DNA of 39,775 nucleotides from Sulfurimonas sp. SAG-AH-194-I05 (GTDB taxonomy: Bacteria > Campylobacterota > Campylobacteria > Campylobacterales > Sulfurimonadaceae), in the NCBI RefSeq assembly GCF_029215955.1, contig NZ_JAEMVA010000016.1:1-39775 (forward strand). The letters run 5' to 3'. Numbering within the stretch: the stretch's first letter is position 1; the number at the start of each line of letters is the position of its first letter. A program made the translations under genes and the position numbers. Below are positions 8,768-16,549 of the stretch, in pieces. The notes under the pieces are model-generated. The model was not told where the DNA came from. It saw nothing but the letters and a program-made list of their open reading frames with translations, and did not search any database.

Positions 8768-8791
8768 ATCATAGAGAACTTTCTCTATGAT
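8768..8791 (+). terminator. Hairpin after sdhE
   Basis: Perfect 10-base arms (8768-8777 and 8782-8791) around a 4-base loop, 11 bases after the sdhE stop. There is no T tract behind it, so it may be a partial terminator or processing site that lowers expression of the downstream chimera relative to sdhABE. Confidence 0.5.
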
Positions 8792-8811
8792 GCGTGTAAG
8801 CTATTTTCTTG

Positions 8812-8817
8812 TAAAAT
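8812..8817 (+). promoter_or_regulatory. Weak candidate -10 box for the SdhB/SdhE-like chimera
   Basis: TAAAAT in TTGTAAAATACA, 27 bases before the ATG at 8844 and downstream of the hairpin. It would allow separate transcription of the chimera and xth. The match is only fair. Confidence 0.3.
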
Positions 8818-8843
8818 ACAAAAAAAATATTTGGATTTTATAA

Positions 8844-9824
8844 ATGATAGAAGTACAACTTTTTAAATTTGATAGTAAAACTGACTATCTCCCCTACTAC
8901 AAAAAATACGAAATACAACATGACTCCGTTACTACAATAAATGATGTTTTAAAGACAATCTTTAGTATCGAAAAATTTGAATACCTTAGCGATGAAACTT
9001 TTTTTCTTCGTGTCAATACTCTTTTCACATCCTCCGATGCTACTGTTGAGAGTTTAATAAATGATAAACAAGAACTTATACTTGAACCCTTAAGTATAAA
9101 AAGAGCTATACATGACCTTATAATTGATACAAAAGATTATAAAGAAAAACTTTCTCTTCTTGATGCGTATATGTCTGAGGATGAAAAAGCTGTAATAATT
9201 GCAAATAAAACATATATGTTAGAATATTATGCTTCGAATACTTTGCACTTTAATAATGACTATATTGGTGAACATGTAATTTTACTAGCACTCGATATAG
9301 TGAAAAAAGACAACACTTTAAAAGATGAAATATTTAATCTTTTAAACTGTGAAGATGGTATTAGCAATAAATCATCATTAAAATATAGAATTGTGAATTA
9401 TCCTCCAAAAAAGCAAATAACAGAAAAAGTAATAGATTCAATAGAACAATATTTTGACAACTTTAATATTGCACTTTATTGTGCGCTCGCAGAGAGTACA
9501 TTTGAAAGTATTATTACGCAAAGCAGAGCTACATATGTTTCTCTTCAATCAAAACATTTTGATATTCCGACAAATGCTACAGAACTTTCTTACCTTATGG
9601 CTGGAACAGTTTTACTTGAAGCAAAAGATAATAACGCTGACTTTTTAGTCGTAAGCACGAATGAAGACTTAGCCTTATTTGATGCAAAGCAAAAAAGTAT
9701 TGGAAAAATAATGGGACGTGAGATAGACGTACCTGTTCTTACTCAAAATGAATTTTTACAAATACTCCAAGGTGCAAAAAAATTAAATAAACACAAGGTC
9801 AAAGTACCTTTTTTAGGAAAATAA
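8844..9824 (+). CDS. Cofactor-poor SdhB/SdhE chimera-like protein, 326 aa
   Basis: The N-terminal 100 or so residues match the ferredoxin domain of the SdhB encoded upstream: both have DYLPYY followed by KYE or NYE, and LEPLSIKRAI near residue 80 (near 98 in SdhB) followed by D-IID. All four [2Fe-2S] cysteines are replaced. Residues about 130-175 still resemble the helical cluster domain around SdhB 173-208, without its cysteines. Residues about 200-310 resemble the second CCG domain of SdhE: FNIALYC against FNIAPFYGC, NADFLVV against NADWMVT, and IGKIMGREIDVPVL against SHAIGREVKLPVL. Only two cysteines remain (C169, C213). The frame is intact and the product has a start, normal codons and a coupled downstream gene, so it is not obviously a pseudogene. 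Function unknown; an assembly, scaffolding or regulatory partner of SdhABE is an inference. Confidence 0.85.
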   Translation: MIEVQLFKFDSKTDYLPYYKKYEIQHDSVTTINDVLKTIFSIEKFEYLSDETFFLRVNTLFTSSDATVESLINDKQELILEPLSIKRAIHDLIIDTKDYKEKLSLLDAYMSEDEKAVIIANKTYMLEYYASNTLHFNNDYIGEHVILLALDIVKKDNTLKDEIFNLLNCEDGISNKSSLKYRIVNYPPKKQITEKVIDSIEQYFDNFNIALYCALAESTFESIITQSRATYVSLQSKHFDIPTNATELSYLMAGTVLLEAKDNNADFLVVSTNEDLALFDAKQKSIGKIMGREIDVPVLTQNEFLQILQGAKKLNKHKVKVPFLGK

Positions 9825-9827
9825 CAT

Positions 9828-10604
9828 ATGTCAGACTCTATAGAAATAATCTCATGGAATGTAAACGGAATTCGTGCTGTTGGCAACAAAGAGGCACTAA
9901 AATGGATAGATGAACGTCAAACAGATATTTTATGTCTTCAAGAGATAAAGGCGCAAGAAGAACAAATACCAGAGGGATTGTTTGAAAAAGAATATACAGA
10001 TATTATCGTAAATTCTGCTACAAAAAAAGGCTATAGCGGTACAATGACGTGGAGCACACTTCAAAGTGATTATAATTCCACATGCCAGCATGTGGATACT
10101 ACGGCAGAAGGTCGTATTGTAGAAACACATTATGATGATATCGTCCTTTTTAATGTTTACTTTCCAAATGGTCAAAAAAATGAAGAAAGACTAGCCCATA
10201 AAATGAAATTTTATGATGACTTTTTAGCATACTGTGAAAAGTTACGTGAAGAGGGAAAGTCTATTGTTATTTGTGGAGATGTAAATACTGCACACAAAGA
10301 AATTGACCTTAAAAATCCAAAAGCAAATTCTAAAACATCAGGATTCCTTCCTATTGAGAGAGAATGGATGGATAAACTTATTGACCATGGCTATATAGAT
10401 ACTTTCCGCTATGTAAATGGTGATGAGGCAGATAGATACAGTTGGTGGTCCTACCGATCAGGTGCAAGACTAAAAAATGTAGGATGGAGAATAGACTACT
10501 TTTTTATAAGTGAAGACTTGTGCGAAAATTTAGAAGAGGCTTTTATTCTTGATCATATTACAGGGTCTGATCATTGTCCTGTTGGAATCAGGCTTTCGAT
10601 TTAG
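9828..10604 (+). CDS. xth: Exodeoxyribonuclease III / AP endonuclease
   Basis: 258 aa, matching the ExoIII family. Cuts DNA at abasic sites and trims 3' ends in base excision repair. Signature motifs: SWNVNGIRA at 9-17 with N11, LQEIK with metal ligand E39, GDVNTAHKEIDLKNPK in the middle (the GDxN catalytic loop), WRIDYFF, and GSDHCPV with the catalytic histidine near the C-terminus. It begins 3 bases after the chimera's stop with AGGAAAA as a distant ribosome site, so it is probably translationally coupled to it. A terminator hairpin follows directly. Confidence 0.95.
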   Translation: MSDSIEIISWNVNGIRAVGNKEALKWIDERQTDILCLQEIKAQEEQIPEGLFEKEYTDIIVNSATKKGYSGTMTWSTLQSDYNSTCQHVDTTAEGRIVETHYDDIVLFNVYFPNGQKNEERLAHKMKFYDDFLAYCEKLREEGKSIVICGDVNTAHKEIDLKNPKANSKTSGFLPIEREWMDKLIDHGYIDTFRYVNGDEADRYSWWSYRSGARLKNVGWRIDYFFISEDLCENLEEAFILDHITGSDHCPVGIRLSI

Positions 10605-10608
10605 AAAT

Positions 10609-10634
10609 ATTTCCACATGTAAGCATGTGGAAAT
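10609..10634. terminator. Bidirectional terminator between xth and ppaC
   Basis: Perfect 11-base arms (10609-10619 and 10624-10634) around the loop TAAG, between two convergent genes, 5 bases after the xth stop. A/T-rich sequence on both sides fits use from either strand. Confidence 0.7.
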
Positions 10635-10647
10635 TTAAAAGTAAAAG

Positions 10648-11565
10648 TTAAAACTGAGGTTGTAAAAAAGGGATAATCTGTTTTTTACGGCTCAAAACAC
10701 CATCCATCCAAACTCTAGAATTGTGTAGTTTTAAATCAAATGCTGATTCTATTTTACTTGTATCATCACTCACAGTTAGAAGCATTGAGCCCTCTTTCAT
10801 AATGTCTGTTAAAAGAACAATCATCGTATGAAGACCCTCTTCTTCTTTTAAAGCTTTCATATCTTGCATAAGTTCATCAATGCGTGGATCTAAAACTGAA
10901 ATATCAACCATTTCTAGTTGGTTTATTCCAACTTGTTGCCCGTTCATATCAAATGCTTTATAGTCACGTTTATTTAAACTACGTGCGGACGCACCATCTA
11001 CTTGTGATTTTGCTATGAACATATCCATACCAATTTTTTTATAGTCTTCAATCCCACAAATTTGTGCTAATTCTTTTACCGCTTTTGTATCAATCTTCGT
11101 ACATGTAGGTGATTTAAAAATAACAGTGTCACTTAAAATTGCACACATCATCATACCCGCAATATTTTTAGGAATTTTTACACCATGGTAATCGTATACT
11201 TCTTTTATAATAGTGTTTGAACATCCAACAGGGCGTACCCACATCTCTAAGGGAGTAGAAGTAGTTAAATCACCTAATTTATGATGATCGAAAATACCTA
11301 AAATAGTAGCTTCATCTATATCATCTTGAAAATGAATTTTATCAGTTGAATCGACAATATATACATTTTCACCTGCTACTGAAGTTTTTAAAAGAGGAAG
11401 TTCACCATCAAACTTGTCTAAAATAAACTGTGTTTCAGCGGAGATAGCACCCTGACGTGCAGGGATACACTCTTCACCTAGTTGATTTTTCAAGTAAGAA
11501 AGAGCGATAGCGCCTACTATCGAGTCACTATCTGGTATTTTATGTCCAAAAACGTATGTTGCCAT
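10648..11565 (-). CDS. ppaC: Manganese-dependent inorganic pyrophosphatase (DHH family)
   Basis: 305 aa, the usual length of family II pyrophosphatases. Hydrolyses pyrophosphate and so pulls biosynthetic reactions forward. Metal ligands fit the family pattern: H8, D12 and D14 in GHKIPDSDS, D72 in the VDSTD segment, H94 in DHHKLGD, and D146 in LSDTVIF. The C-terminal DHHA2 domain ends with the substrate-binding LSRKKQ motif. The start at 11565 follows a plausible ribosome site (AAGG). It probably has its own promoter in the 40-base gap upstream. Confidence 0.96.
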   Translation of the reverse strand: MATYVFGHKIPDSDSIVGAIALSYLKNQLGEECIPARQGAISAETQFILDKFDGELPLLKTSVAGENVYIVDSTDKIHFQDDIDEATILGIFDHHKLGDLTTSTPLEMWVRPVGCSNTIIKEVYDYHGVKIPKNIAGMMMCAILSDTVIFKSPTCTKIDTKAVKELAQICGIEDYKKIGMDMFIAKSQVDGASARSLNKRDYKAFDMNGQQVGINQLEMVDISVLDPRIDELMQDMKALKEEEGLHTMIVLLTDIMKEGSMLLTVSDDTSKIESAFDLKLHNSRVWMDGVLSRKKQIIPFLQPQF

Positions 11566-11591
11566 GTAAAAGCCTTAATTAATTTTTTGTA

Positions 11592-11597
11592 ATTATA
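11592..11597 (-). promoter_or_regulatory. Putative -10 box for ppaC
   Basis: TATAAT on the minus strand in CAGTATAATTAC, 27 bases before the ppaC ATG, within the short gap after the lipoprotein gene. Confidence 0.5.
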
Positions 11598-11605
11598 CTG
11601 TGTTA

Positions 11606-12043
11606 TTATTTAAGTTTATTTACCTGTGCTACTTTATTGCCATCTTTAATAATTTCAACCACATCTCCAGGAACAAGATGTACGTTTGTAGTAATAACAA
11701 CAATTTTGCGTCCTGTTTTTAGCTCAACTACTAATTCATTTGCATCAGACTTACCTATTTCATTCCCAGTATAAGCACCCGCGACTCCACCACCAAGTGA
11801 TGCCAAAGTAGTTCCCACACCTCGTCCCATGGTAGATCCCAAAATTGCACCTATAAGTCCACCAACAACCTTACCACTTCCACTGTCTTTAACCACAACA
11901 CCTCTACTACTAACAATGACACCTGTCATTACACTTTTAATTTGACGATACGAGGTACCATCATATTCTGGTCCTGTGTTTGTTGCACAACCGCTTAAAA
12001 AGAGTATTGCTACTGTACCAACTACTAATACATTTTTAATCAT
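11606..12043 (-). CDS. SlyB-like glycine-zipper outer-membrane lipoprotein
   Basis: 145 aa. The N-terminus is a lipoprotein signal peptide with lipobox LSGC, giving a lipidated Cys19. The middle (about 55-100) is a glycine-zipper 2TM region: GKVVGGLIGAILGS, GRGVGTTLASLGGG and GAYTGNEIG, typical of SlyB/Pcp/OmpA-linked lipoproteins. The last 40 residues look like a small beta domain (VVELKTGRKIVVIT, VPGDVVEII). SlyB-type proteins are thought to help envelope integrity under stress. It starts 9 bases after the cytochrome stop and is likely co-transcribed with it. Confidence 0.85.
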   Translation of the reverse strand: MIKNVLVVGTVAILFLSGCATNTGPEYDGTSYRQIKSVMTGVIVSSRGVVVKDSGSGKVVGGLIGAILGSTMGRGVGTTLASLGGGVAGAYTGNEIGKSDANELVVELKTGRKIVVITTNVHLVPGDVVEIIKDGNKVAQVNKLK

Positions 12044-12052
12044 TTTTTTCCT

Positions 12053-13156
12053 TTATTTAACTGTAAATATATGCTGCTTCAATATTTTGAATGTACCAGC
12101 ATTCCCTTCTTTTTCAAGACCGAATTTTTTTAATAACTTTGGATTCACTAAATAATACCCTAATGTCACAGTTACTTTATCACCTTTTTTAAGTGCTTTT
12201 TTGTATGTGATGACTCTTGTTTCATCTGCTTTAATCATAGTATTTTTAATAACTTCACTTGCTAGCCATGGAGGTAAAGGAGTAGTATCTCTTCCTATTG
12301 TACGTGCAAATACTGTTTGTTTTAGGTCTTTTACAATTTTGTTGTGCTCCACACGCACAAGTAACTTTGTTAGTCGTAAAGGATGAAGGAGCATATCATG
12401 TGGGCTTTCATTATAAATAGATATATGAAATTTCTCAGCATCATTTTTCATATGAATATGGATATACTTTGCTAACATATCTTGGTTTGAATTTGTTCCA
12501 GGAAAACCATGAAAGGAGTGTCTTAGTGTATCTCTTTTTGTGGAAATATCTCCTGTCACTTTTGGCATATGGCATGTAATACAATTTTCCTTAGAGTTTT
12601 CATTTTTACTTCCGGTTATACATACGTCTAAATTCTTTTTGTTTTTCTTATGAGAATGACAACCCATACAAACACCACCATTCATAAAATGAGTATTATC
12701 ATTTGTTGAAGAATGAAAAGTATTACGTTGCTTACCTCTAATATTTCCAAAATAGTATTCTTTATCTTGTGAAATTTTATTTGTATTTGATTTGTTACCG
12801 TATTGGACAGACTCTATTCTATGACAATAGGTACATAGTATACCCTCTGTATGCGTAGAATTTTCAATATCGGGAATACCCTTCGTATCTTTACCTAACA
12901 TGTCTGAGAGGTTATTAGCAGTCGGTGTGTGGCATTTTGCACATTTATATTGCTCTTTTTTTGATTTTAAAGGATGTTTATCCCATATTGCTTTATGAAT
13001 AGGATCTAAAAATACAGTTGATTTTCGGTGCATACTCGTTTCATATTCTTTATAAATATCTGGATGACATTTCTTACAATCACTATTTGGAGCAAAAGAA
13101 GAATTTGCAACAAGAAAGGTTCCACATAACAAAGTTAATAAGTATTTGAATTTCAT
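12053..13156 (-). CDS. Periplasmic pentahaem cytochrome c (cytochrome c554-like)
   Basis: 367 aa from the ATG at 13156, preceded by AAAGGAAAA; an in-frame start at 13204 would put 16 residues before a standard signal peptide and has no support. The signal peptide ends near residue 22 (NSSFA). Five CxxCH haem sites are visible: C27-H31, C72-H76, C108-H112, C163-H167 and C192-H196. The haem part occupies residues 25-200; residues 200-367 carry no CxxCH and look like a beta-rich domain. The arrangement recalls the cytochrome c554/NrfB-like families that pass electrons in nitrogen or sulfur respiration. The redox partner is not visible nearby; the lipoprotein gene follows at 9 bases. Confidence 0.88.
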   Translation of the reverse strand: MKFKYLLTLLCGTFLVANSSFAPNSDCKKCHPDIYKEYETSMHRKSTVFLDPIHKAIWDKHPLKSKKEQYKCAKCHTPTANNLSDMLGKDTKGIPDIENSTHTEGILCTYCHRIESVQYGNKSNTNKISQDKEYYFGNIRGKQRNTFHSSTNDNTHFMNGGVCMGCHSHKKNKKNLDVCITGSKNENSKENCITCHMPKVTGDISTKRDTLRHSFHGFPGTNSNQDMLAKYIHIHMKNDAEKFHISIYNESPHDMLLHPLRLTKLLVRVEHNKIVKDLKQTVFARTIGRDTTPLPPWLASEVIKNTMIKADETRVITYKKALKKGDKVTVTLGYYLVNPKLLKKFGLEKEGNAGTFKILKQHIFTVK

Positions 13157-13175
13157 ATATTTTCCTTTTGATTTA

Positions 13176-13181
13176 ATTATA
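13176..13181 (-). promoter_or_regulatory. Putative -10 box for the cytochrome-lipoprotein transcript
   Basis: TATAAT on the minus strand in ACTATAATTAAATC, 20 bases before the chosen ATG at 13156. This leaves a very short leader and further supports that start over the one at 13204. Confidence 0.45.
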
Positions 13182-13250
13182 GTACAATAAAATAAATCAA
13201 TCAATATTATATAATAATAAGCATAATCTATACCAATAATTCTATCAAAG

Positions 13251-14345
13251 CTATCGTCTTTTAGCCCACCTATAAAAAAATCTTGCTGGAGAAAATATTT
13301 TATGTATAGGCTTCTTGTCTACAATATATTCACATAATTGCTTCGCTAAATAAGGAGCTAAGACAAAACCATATCCTCCACTTCCATTTATCACATAAAG
13401 GTTTGGATAATAATCGTATATACTATAACTTGTAGGTTTTCTTTCAAAATCAATATTTTTATTTGCAAGTGTTTTATCTGAAATCACTAAAGAACCCAAT
13501 AGTGGCAAATAATCTGAAGTTCCCGAACGTAAGCCTGTATAATCTTTTATAACTTCTACATCTTGTAAGTTTATTGTCCGTGAAGCTTTTAAAAGAAGTT
13601 CCTCTCTTCCTCTTTCGTAATCATAAGGTTTTGTAGTCGTTTGAGGATGATACTTTGTATCATGCGTTGCACCAATAGCTAATAACCCATCTTTTGATGG
13701 GGAAATCGAGACTTCTTGATGGAGAGAATTTTTATTTTCTGTACTCGTTTGGACATCTATTCTATGACCCCATACACCACGAATAGGGATATACGTTTCT
13801 TTTATAATTTCTTCATATGCTCCCGTTGCTAAAATAACTTTTTTAGCTGTATGGCATTTATTTATAACCCAGTGCGTTTCTTTAAAGCTAAGACTGTCTA
13901 CTTTTATTTGTAAAAAGTGTGCATCTTTACATAATGCTTTACACATATTTGAAGCATCTACAATCCCAGCATCAATACAAACTGTTTCATTTTCATATAT
14001 ATTTTCACGCAATGTATTTAATTGTAGAGATGTTGTTTTTTTAAAAAAACGCAGAGTTTCATTATCTTTTTCATTTTTAGCTATATGAATTAATGGGGAT
14101 TTTTGTAGTAAATGTGGGAATTTTTTTTCATAAAAATCCATGGAATAGATAAAGGCATCATTTAAAACTTTCCTTAAATCTCCATATTTTGAAAATTTAG
14201 GAGATATAAAAGCACCAGCAGCACCACTCCCCCCACCAGCAATGCCATTCATGTCAAAAATGACAACCTTTTGACCTTTTTGCATAAGCGCATAAGCGAT
14301 GCTAGTTCCATTTATACCTGCACCTATAATGGCTACATCATACAA
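13251..14345 (-). CDS. FAD-dependent oxidoreductase, DAO family (MnmC C-terminal/ThiO-like)
   Basis: 364 aa. The N-terminal GAGINGT at 8-14 is the FAD dinucleotide site, followed by GGGSGAAGAFISPKFSKYGD, the loop typical of D-amino-acid oxidase-fold enzymes. Near the C-terminus are GLRSGTSDYLPLLG and GSGGYGFVLAPYLA, the substrate- and FAD-closing motifs, which resemble the oxidase half of the tRNA-modifying enzyme MnmC more than glycine oxidase. No methyltransferase half is fused. The start is TTG at 14345, 3 bases beyond the protease stop, and no ATG lies early enough to keep the FAD site. It may oxidise an amino acid or a tRNA carboxymethylaminomethyl group; the substrate is not decided by sequence. 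Confidence 0.83.
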   Translation of the reverse strand: MYDVAIIGAGINGTSIAYALMQKGQKVVIFDMNGIAGGGSGAAGAFISPKFSKYGDLRKVLNDAFIYSMDFYEKKFPHLLQKSPLIHIAKNEKDNETLRFFKKTTSLQLNTLRENIYENETVCIDAGIVDASNMCKALCKDAHFLQIKVDSLSFKETHWVINKCHTAKKVILATGAYEEIIKETYIPIRGVWGHRIDVQTSTENKNSLHQEVSISPSKDGLLAIGATHDTKYHPQTTTKPYDYERGREELLLKASRTINLQDVEVIKDYTGLRSGTSDYLPLLGSLVISDKTLANKNIDFERKPTSYSIYDYYPNLYVINGSGGYGFVLAPYLAKQLCEYIVDKKPIHKIFSPARFFYRWAKRR

Positions 14346-14348
14346 GAC

Positions 14349-15767
14349 TTACCATCTTATAGAATTTTTAATGTCGTATCGATTTAAAATAACTTGTTCT
14401 AATTCTCTTGCTTTGTCTCTGTCTATAGCAATTTTAACACCTGATTCATTTTCAATAATAAGATGTTTCCCCCTAAAATTACGAATAATTTGAATAAACT
14501 CTGCAAAATTTTTAAAGTTTTTTCCATCAACCTTATCTACCATCCATAGAGAATAATTATGATCACCTCTGTTTGCAGATGATGCAAGAACTTTGAGGAG
14601 TATTACAGCTTCTTCTCTCTTTTCTGTAGCCCATTCACCAGCAGCTTCACGTAAACGTAAAAGAGTTGAACGATTGTTTACAAGTAAGTTTCTTGAGAGT
14701 GGAGAAAAAACATATCCTCCATATACCAGGTACTTTGGCGTTGCATCATGTGTTATAGTATTTACTAAAAGGTTGTCATTTGCAACCGTATTAATAACCA
14801 CATGCATTGCCATTTTCTTTCCCTTACGTAAAATGTCAAGTTCTACACTTTCTCCAATCTGTTTTTGATCTATATAATATTTATATGCTGTAAATTTATT
14901 TTTAATAAAATCAACTGTACCATCATTGTTAATAATATGTCCATCTATAGAAAGAAGAATATCATGTTCTTGCAGTTTTTTATATGCATTTGACTTGCTT
15001 GAAATATCTATAATCAAGACACCTGTTTGGTTTTTATCCATATGGTATACATCACGTAATGCTTCGTTTTCCATTGTTTGTGTACTTATTCCTAAATGTG
15101 CAAAACCATCATATTTTCCATCCTTTATATCATTTAAAAAATGTCGTACTATCTCAACTGGAACCAGATAACCTATACTTTGAGAACGGGTAAGTTGCTG
15201 CATCACTACACCTACAATTTTTCCATTAGAAATAGCTGGACCACCACTACTTCCAGGGTTTACAGCAGCATCAACCTGAATAGCAAGAAATATTTCACCT
15301 GAATGCGCATAACGTTTATGCTCTATTCGTGAGACAATACCACGACTTACACTTAAACTATCTCCACCAACGGGAAAGCCATACACTGCAATATCTTCTT
15401 CAAATTTGGGAAGCCCATCTAATTCTAGTGCTGTAGTTCCCTCAAAGAAACTTTCATCTTTAAGTTTTAAAATCGCAAGATCAGCTTGATGTGCAATAAA
15501 TTCTACTTCTGCCTCATATTTCTTGGTATCGCCATGTCTTTTTACTTCTATAAAAGTTTCATTTGCTACAACATGTGCATTTGTTAAGATTCTATTTCCT
15601 GCAATAATACTTCCCGATCCATGCGAACGGCTAATACTAGAGTTCCAAGGTGTTGTATAGCTTGGTATTTTTGAAACAGTGTAAATTTTTACTACAGATT
15701 CTTTCACATCAGTTGACGCAAGAGATGAAAATGTTAGAGAGAGTAAGACCAAAAGAGTTTTTATCAT
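14349..15767 (-). CDS. Secreted trypsin-like (HtrA/Deg-type) serine protease with PDZ domain
   Basis: 472 aa with a signal peptide ending near residue 18 (SSLAS), so periplasmic. The protease domain (about 20-215) keeps the triad: H65 in TNAHVV, D96 in ADLAIL and S174 in NPGSSGGP. A PDZ domain follows at about 215-325 (TGVLIIDISSKSNAYKKL, LLSIDG). The remaining 140 residues (about 330-472) are neither a standard second PDZ nor a membrane anchor, and the layout is closer to plant-type Deg9 proteases than to DegP. Likely role: envelope protein quality control. A good ribosome site (GAGGAA) precedes the ATG. The flavoprotein gene follows directly. Confidence 0.9.
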   Translation of the reverse strand: MIKTLLVLLSLTFSSLASTDVKESVVKIYTVSKIPSYTTPWNSSISRSHGSGSIIAGNRILTNAHVVANETFIEVKRHGDTKKYEAEVEFIAHQADLAILKLKDESFFEGTTALELDGLPKFEEDIAVYGFPVGGDSLSVSRGIVSRIEHKRYAHSGEIFLAIQVDAAVNPGSSGGPAISNGKIVGVVMQQLTRSQSIGYLVPVEIVRHFLNDIKDGKYDGFAHLGISTQTMENEALRDVYHMDKNQTGVLIIDISSKSNAYKKLQEHDILLSIDGHIINNDGTVDFIKNKFTAYKYYIDQKQIGESVELDILRKGKKMAMHVVINTVANDNLLVNTITHDATPKYLVYGGYVFSPLSRNLLVNNRSTLLRLREAAGEWATEKREEAVILLKVLASSANRGDHNYSLWMVDKVDGKNFKNFAEFIQIIRNFRGKHLIIENESGVKIAIDRDKARELEQVILNRYDIKNSIRW

Positions 15768-15822
15768 GAATATTCCTCGTAATTTATAGAGTAAATATAC
15801 ATAAATAATCTAAACAAATGGT

Positions 15823-15828
15823 TATAAT
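15823..15828 (+). promoter_or_regulatory. Putative -10 box for the VF530-type gene
   Basis: TATAAT in GGTTATAATTAG, 25 bases before the ATG at 15853. Confidence 0.55.
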
Positions 15829-15852
15829 TAGATTATCAAAAGGACAAAACAT

Positions 15853-16083
15853 ATGAGCGAAGCAATAAAAAATGCAAATAATCCACTGCATGGAATGAAG
15901 TTAAAAAATATTTTAGAAGATTTAGTGAAAAAGTATGGTTGGAAAAAACTCAGTAAAGAGATAGATATACGATGTTTTTTATTTGATCCAACAATCAATT
16001 CAAGCTTAAAATTTTTAAGAAAAACTCCATGGGCTAGAAAAAAAGTTGAAGACCTGTATTTAGAAATGATTGGAAAATTATAA
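15853..16083 (+). CDS. VF530-family small DNA-binding protein (DUF2132)
   Basis: 76 aa. The sequence follows the family consensus closely: NPLHGMKLKNILEDLV near the start, KYGWKKLSKEIDIRCF in the middle, and SLKFLRKTPWARKKVEDLYL near the end. Members fold as a small helical bundle and have been reported to bind double-stranded DNA; the cellular role is not established. It has its own promoter and a ribosome site AAAGGA 8 bases before ATG. It sits alone between two leftward transcription units, its stop only 1 base from the rhodanese stop. Confidence 0.92.
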   Translation: MSEAIKNANNPLHGMKLKNILEDLVKKYGWKKLSKEIDIRCFLFDPTINSSLKFLRKTPWARKKVEDLYLEMIGKL

Positions 16084-16084
16084 A

Positions 16085-16549
16085 CTACTCCTCTTCTTTT
16101 TGAAGAATCATAACACCGAGTTCAGTTTCTACTGGGTATCCTGCTTGTGCCCAAGCTTTAAGGCCACCTTTAAGACTTATAGCATTTTTATATCCTAAAG
16201 ACTGAAGTGTTTGTGCTGCAAAAGCACCACGATTTCCAGCACGACAATATGTCACAATAAGAGCATTTTTATCTTTTACTTTATCTCTTATTTGAAATTC
16301 AAGGTTTCCTCGTGTAATCATATACGATTCATCAGCATAAATCTCACCGTCTTGTTGTTGTTCAGGCTCACGAATATCTAAAACAATAACAGCTTCTTCG
16401 TTATCTATTAGTTTTTTAAGCGTACTCGCTTTCATTTCTCCTGCACTTTTTTTTGCTTCATTTACGAGTTTCGTAGTGCTAATATGTTGCGCAATAAGAA
16501 ATGGTGAGAAAAGCAATGAACAGGTGATAAAGGTTTGTAAAATTCTCAT
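16085..16549 (-). CDS. Exported single-domain rhodanese-like protein
   Basis: 154 aa with a signal peptide (hydrophobic 4-20, cleavage near 20-23), so probably periplasmic. The rhodanese domain spans about 38-145. The active-site loop contains C102 in TYCRAGNRGAFA, with the loop shape of sulfurtransferases rather than phosphatases, and the LDIREPEQ element at 57-64 is the other conserved site. It could carry sulfane sulfur in a sulfur-oxidising cell; the sulfur substrate is not shown by the sequence. The ATG overlaps the glyS stop as TAATG, so it is translationally coupled to glyS. Confidence 0.88.
   Translation of the reverse strand: MRILQTFITCSLLFSPFLIAQHISTTKLVNEAKKSAGEMKASTLKKLIDNEEAVIVLDIREPEQQQDGEIYADESYMITRGNLEFQIRDKVKDKNALIVTYCRAGNRGAFAAQTLQSLGYKNAISLKGGLKAWAQAGYPVETELGVMILQKEEE

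Noticed and set aside
8844..9824. Pseudogene of sdhB
   Set aside because: The frame is intact over 326 codons, both SdhB- and SdhE-like parts are present, and xth is coupled to it; loss of ligands looks systematic rather than random decay.
13157..13204. Upstream ATG for the pentahaem cytochrome
   Set aside because: It would place 16 polar residues before a normal signal peptide; the ATG at 13156 has its own ribosome site.
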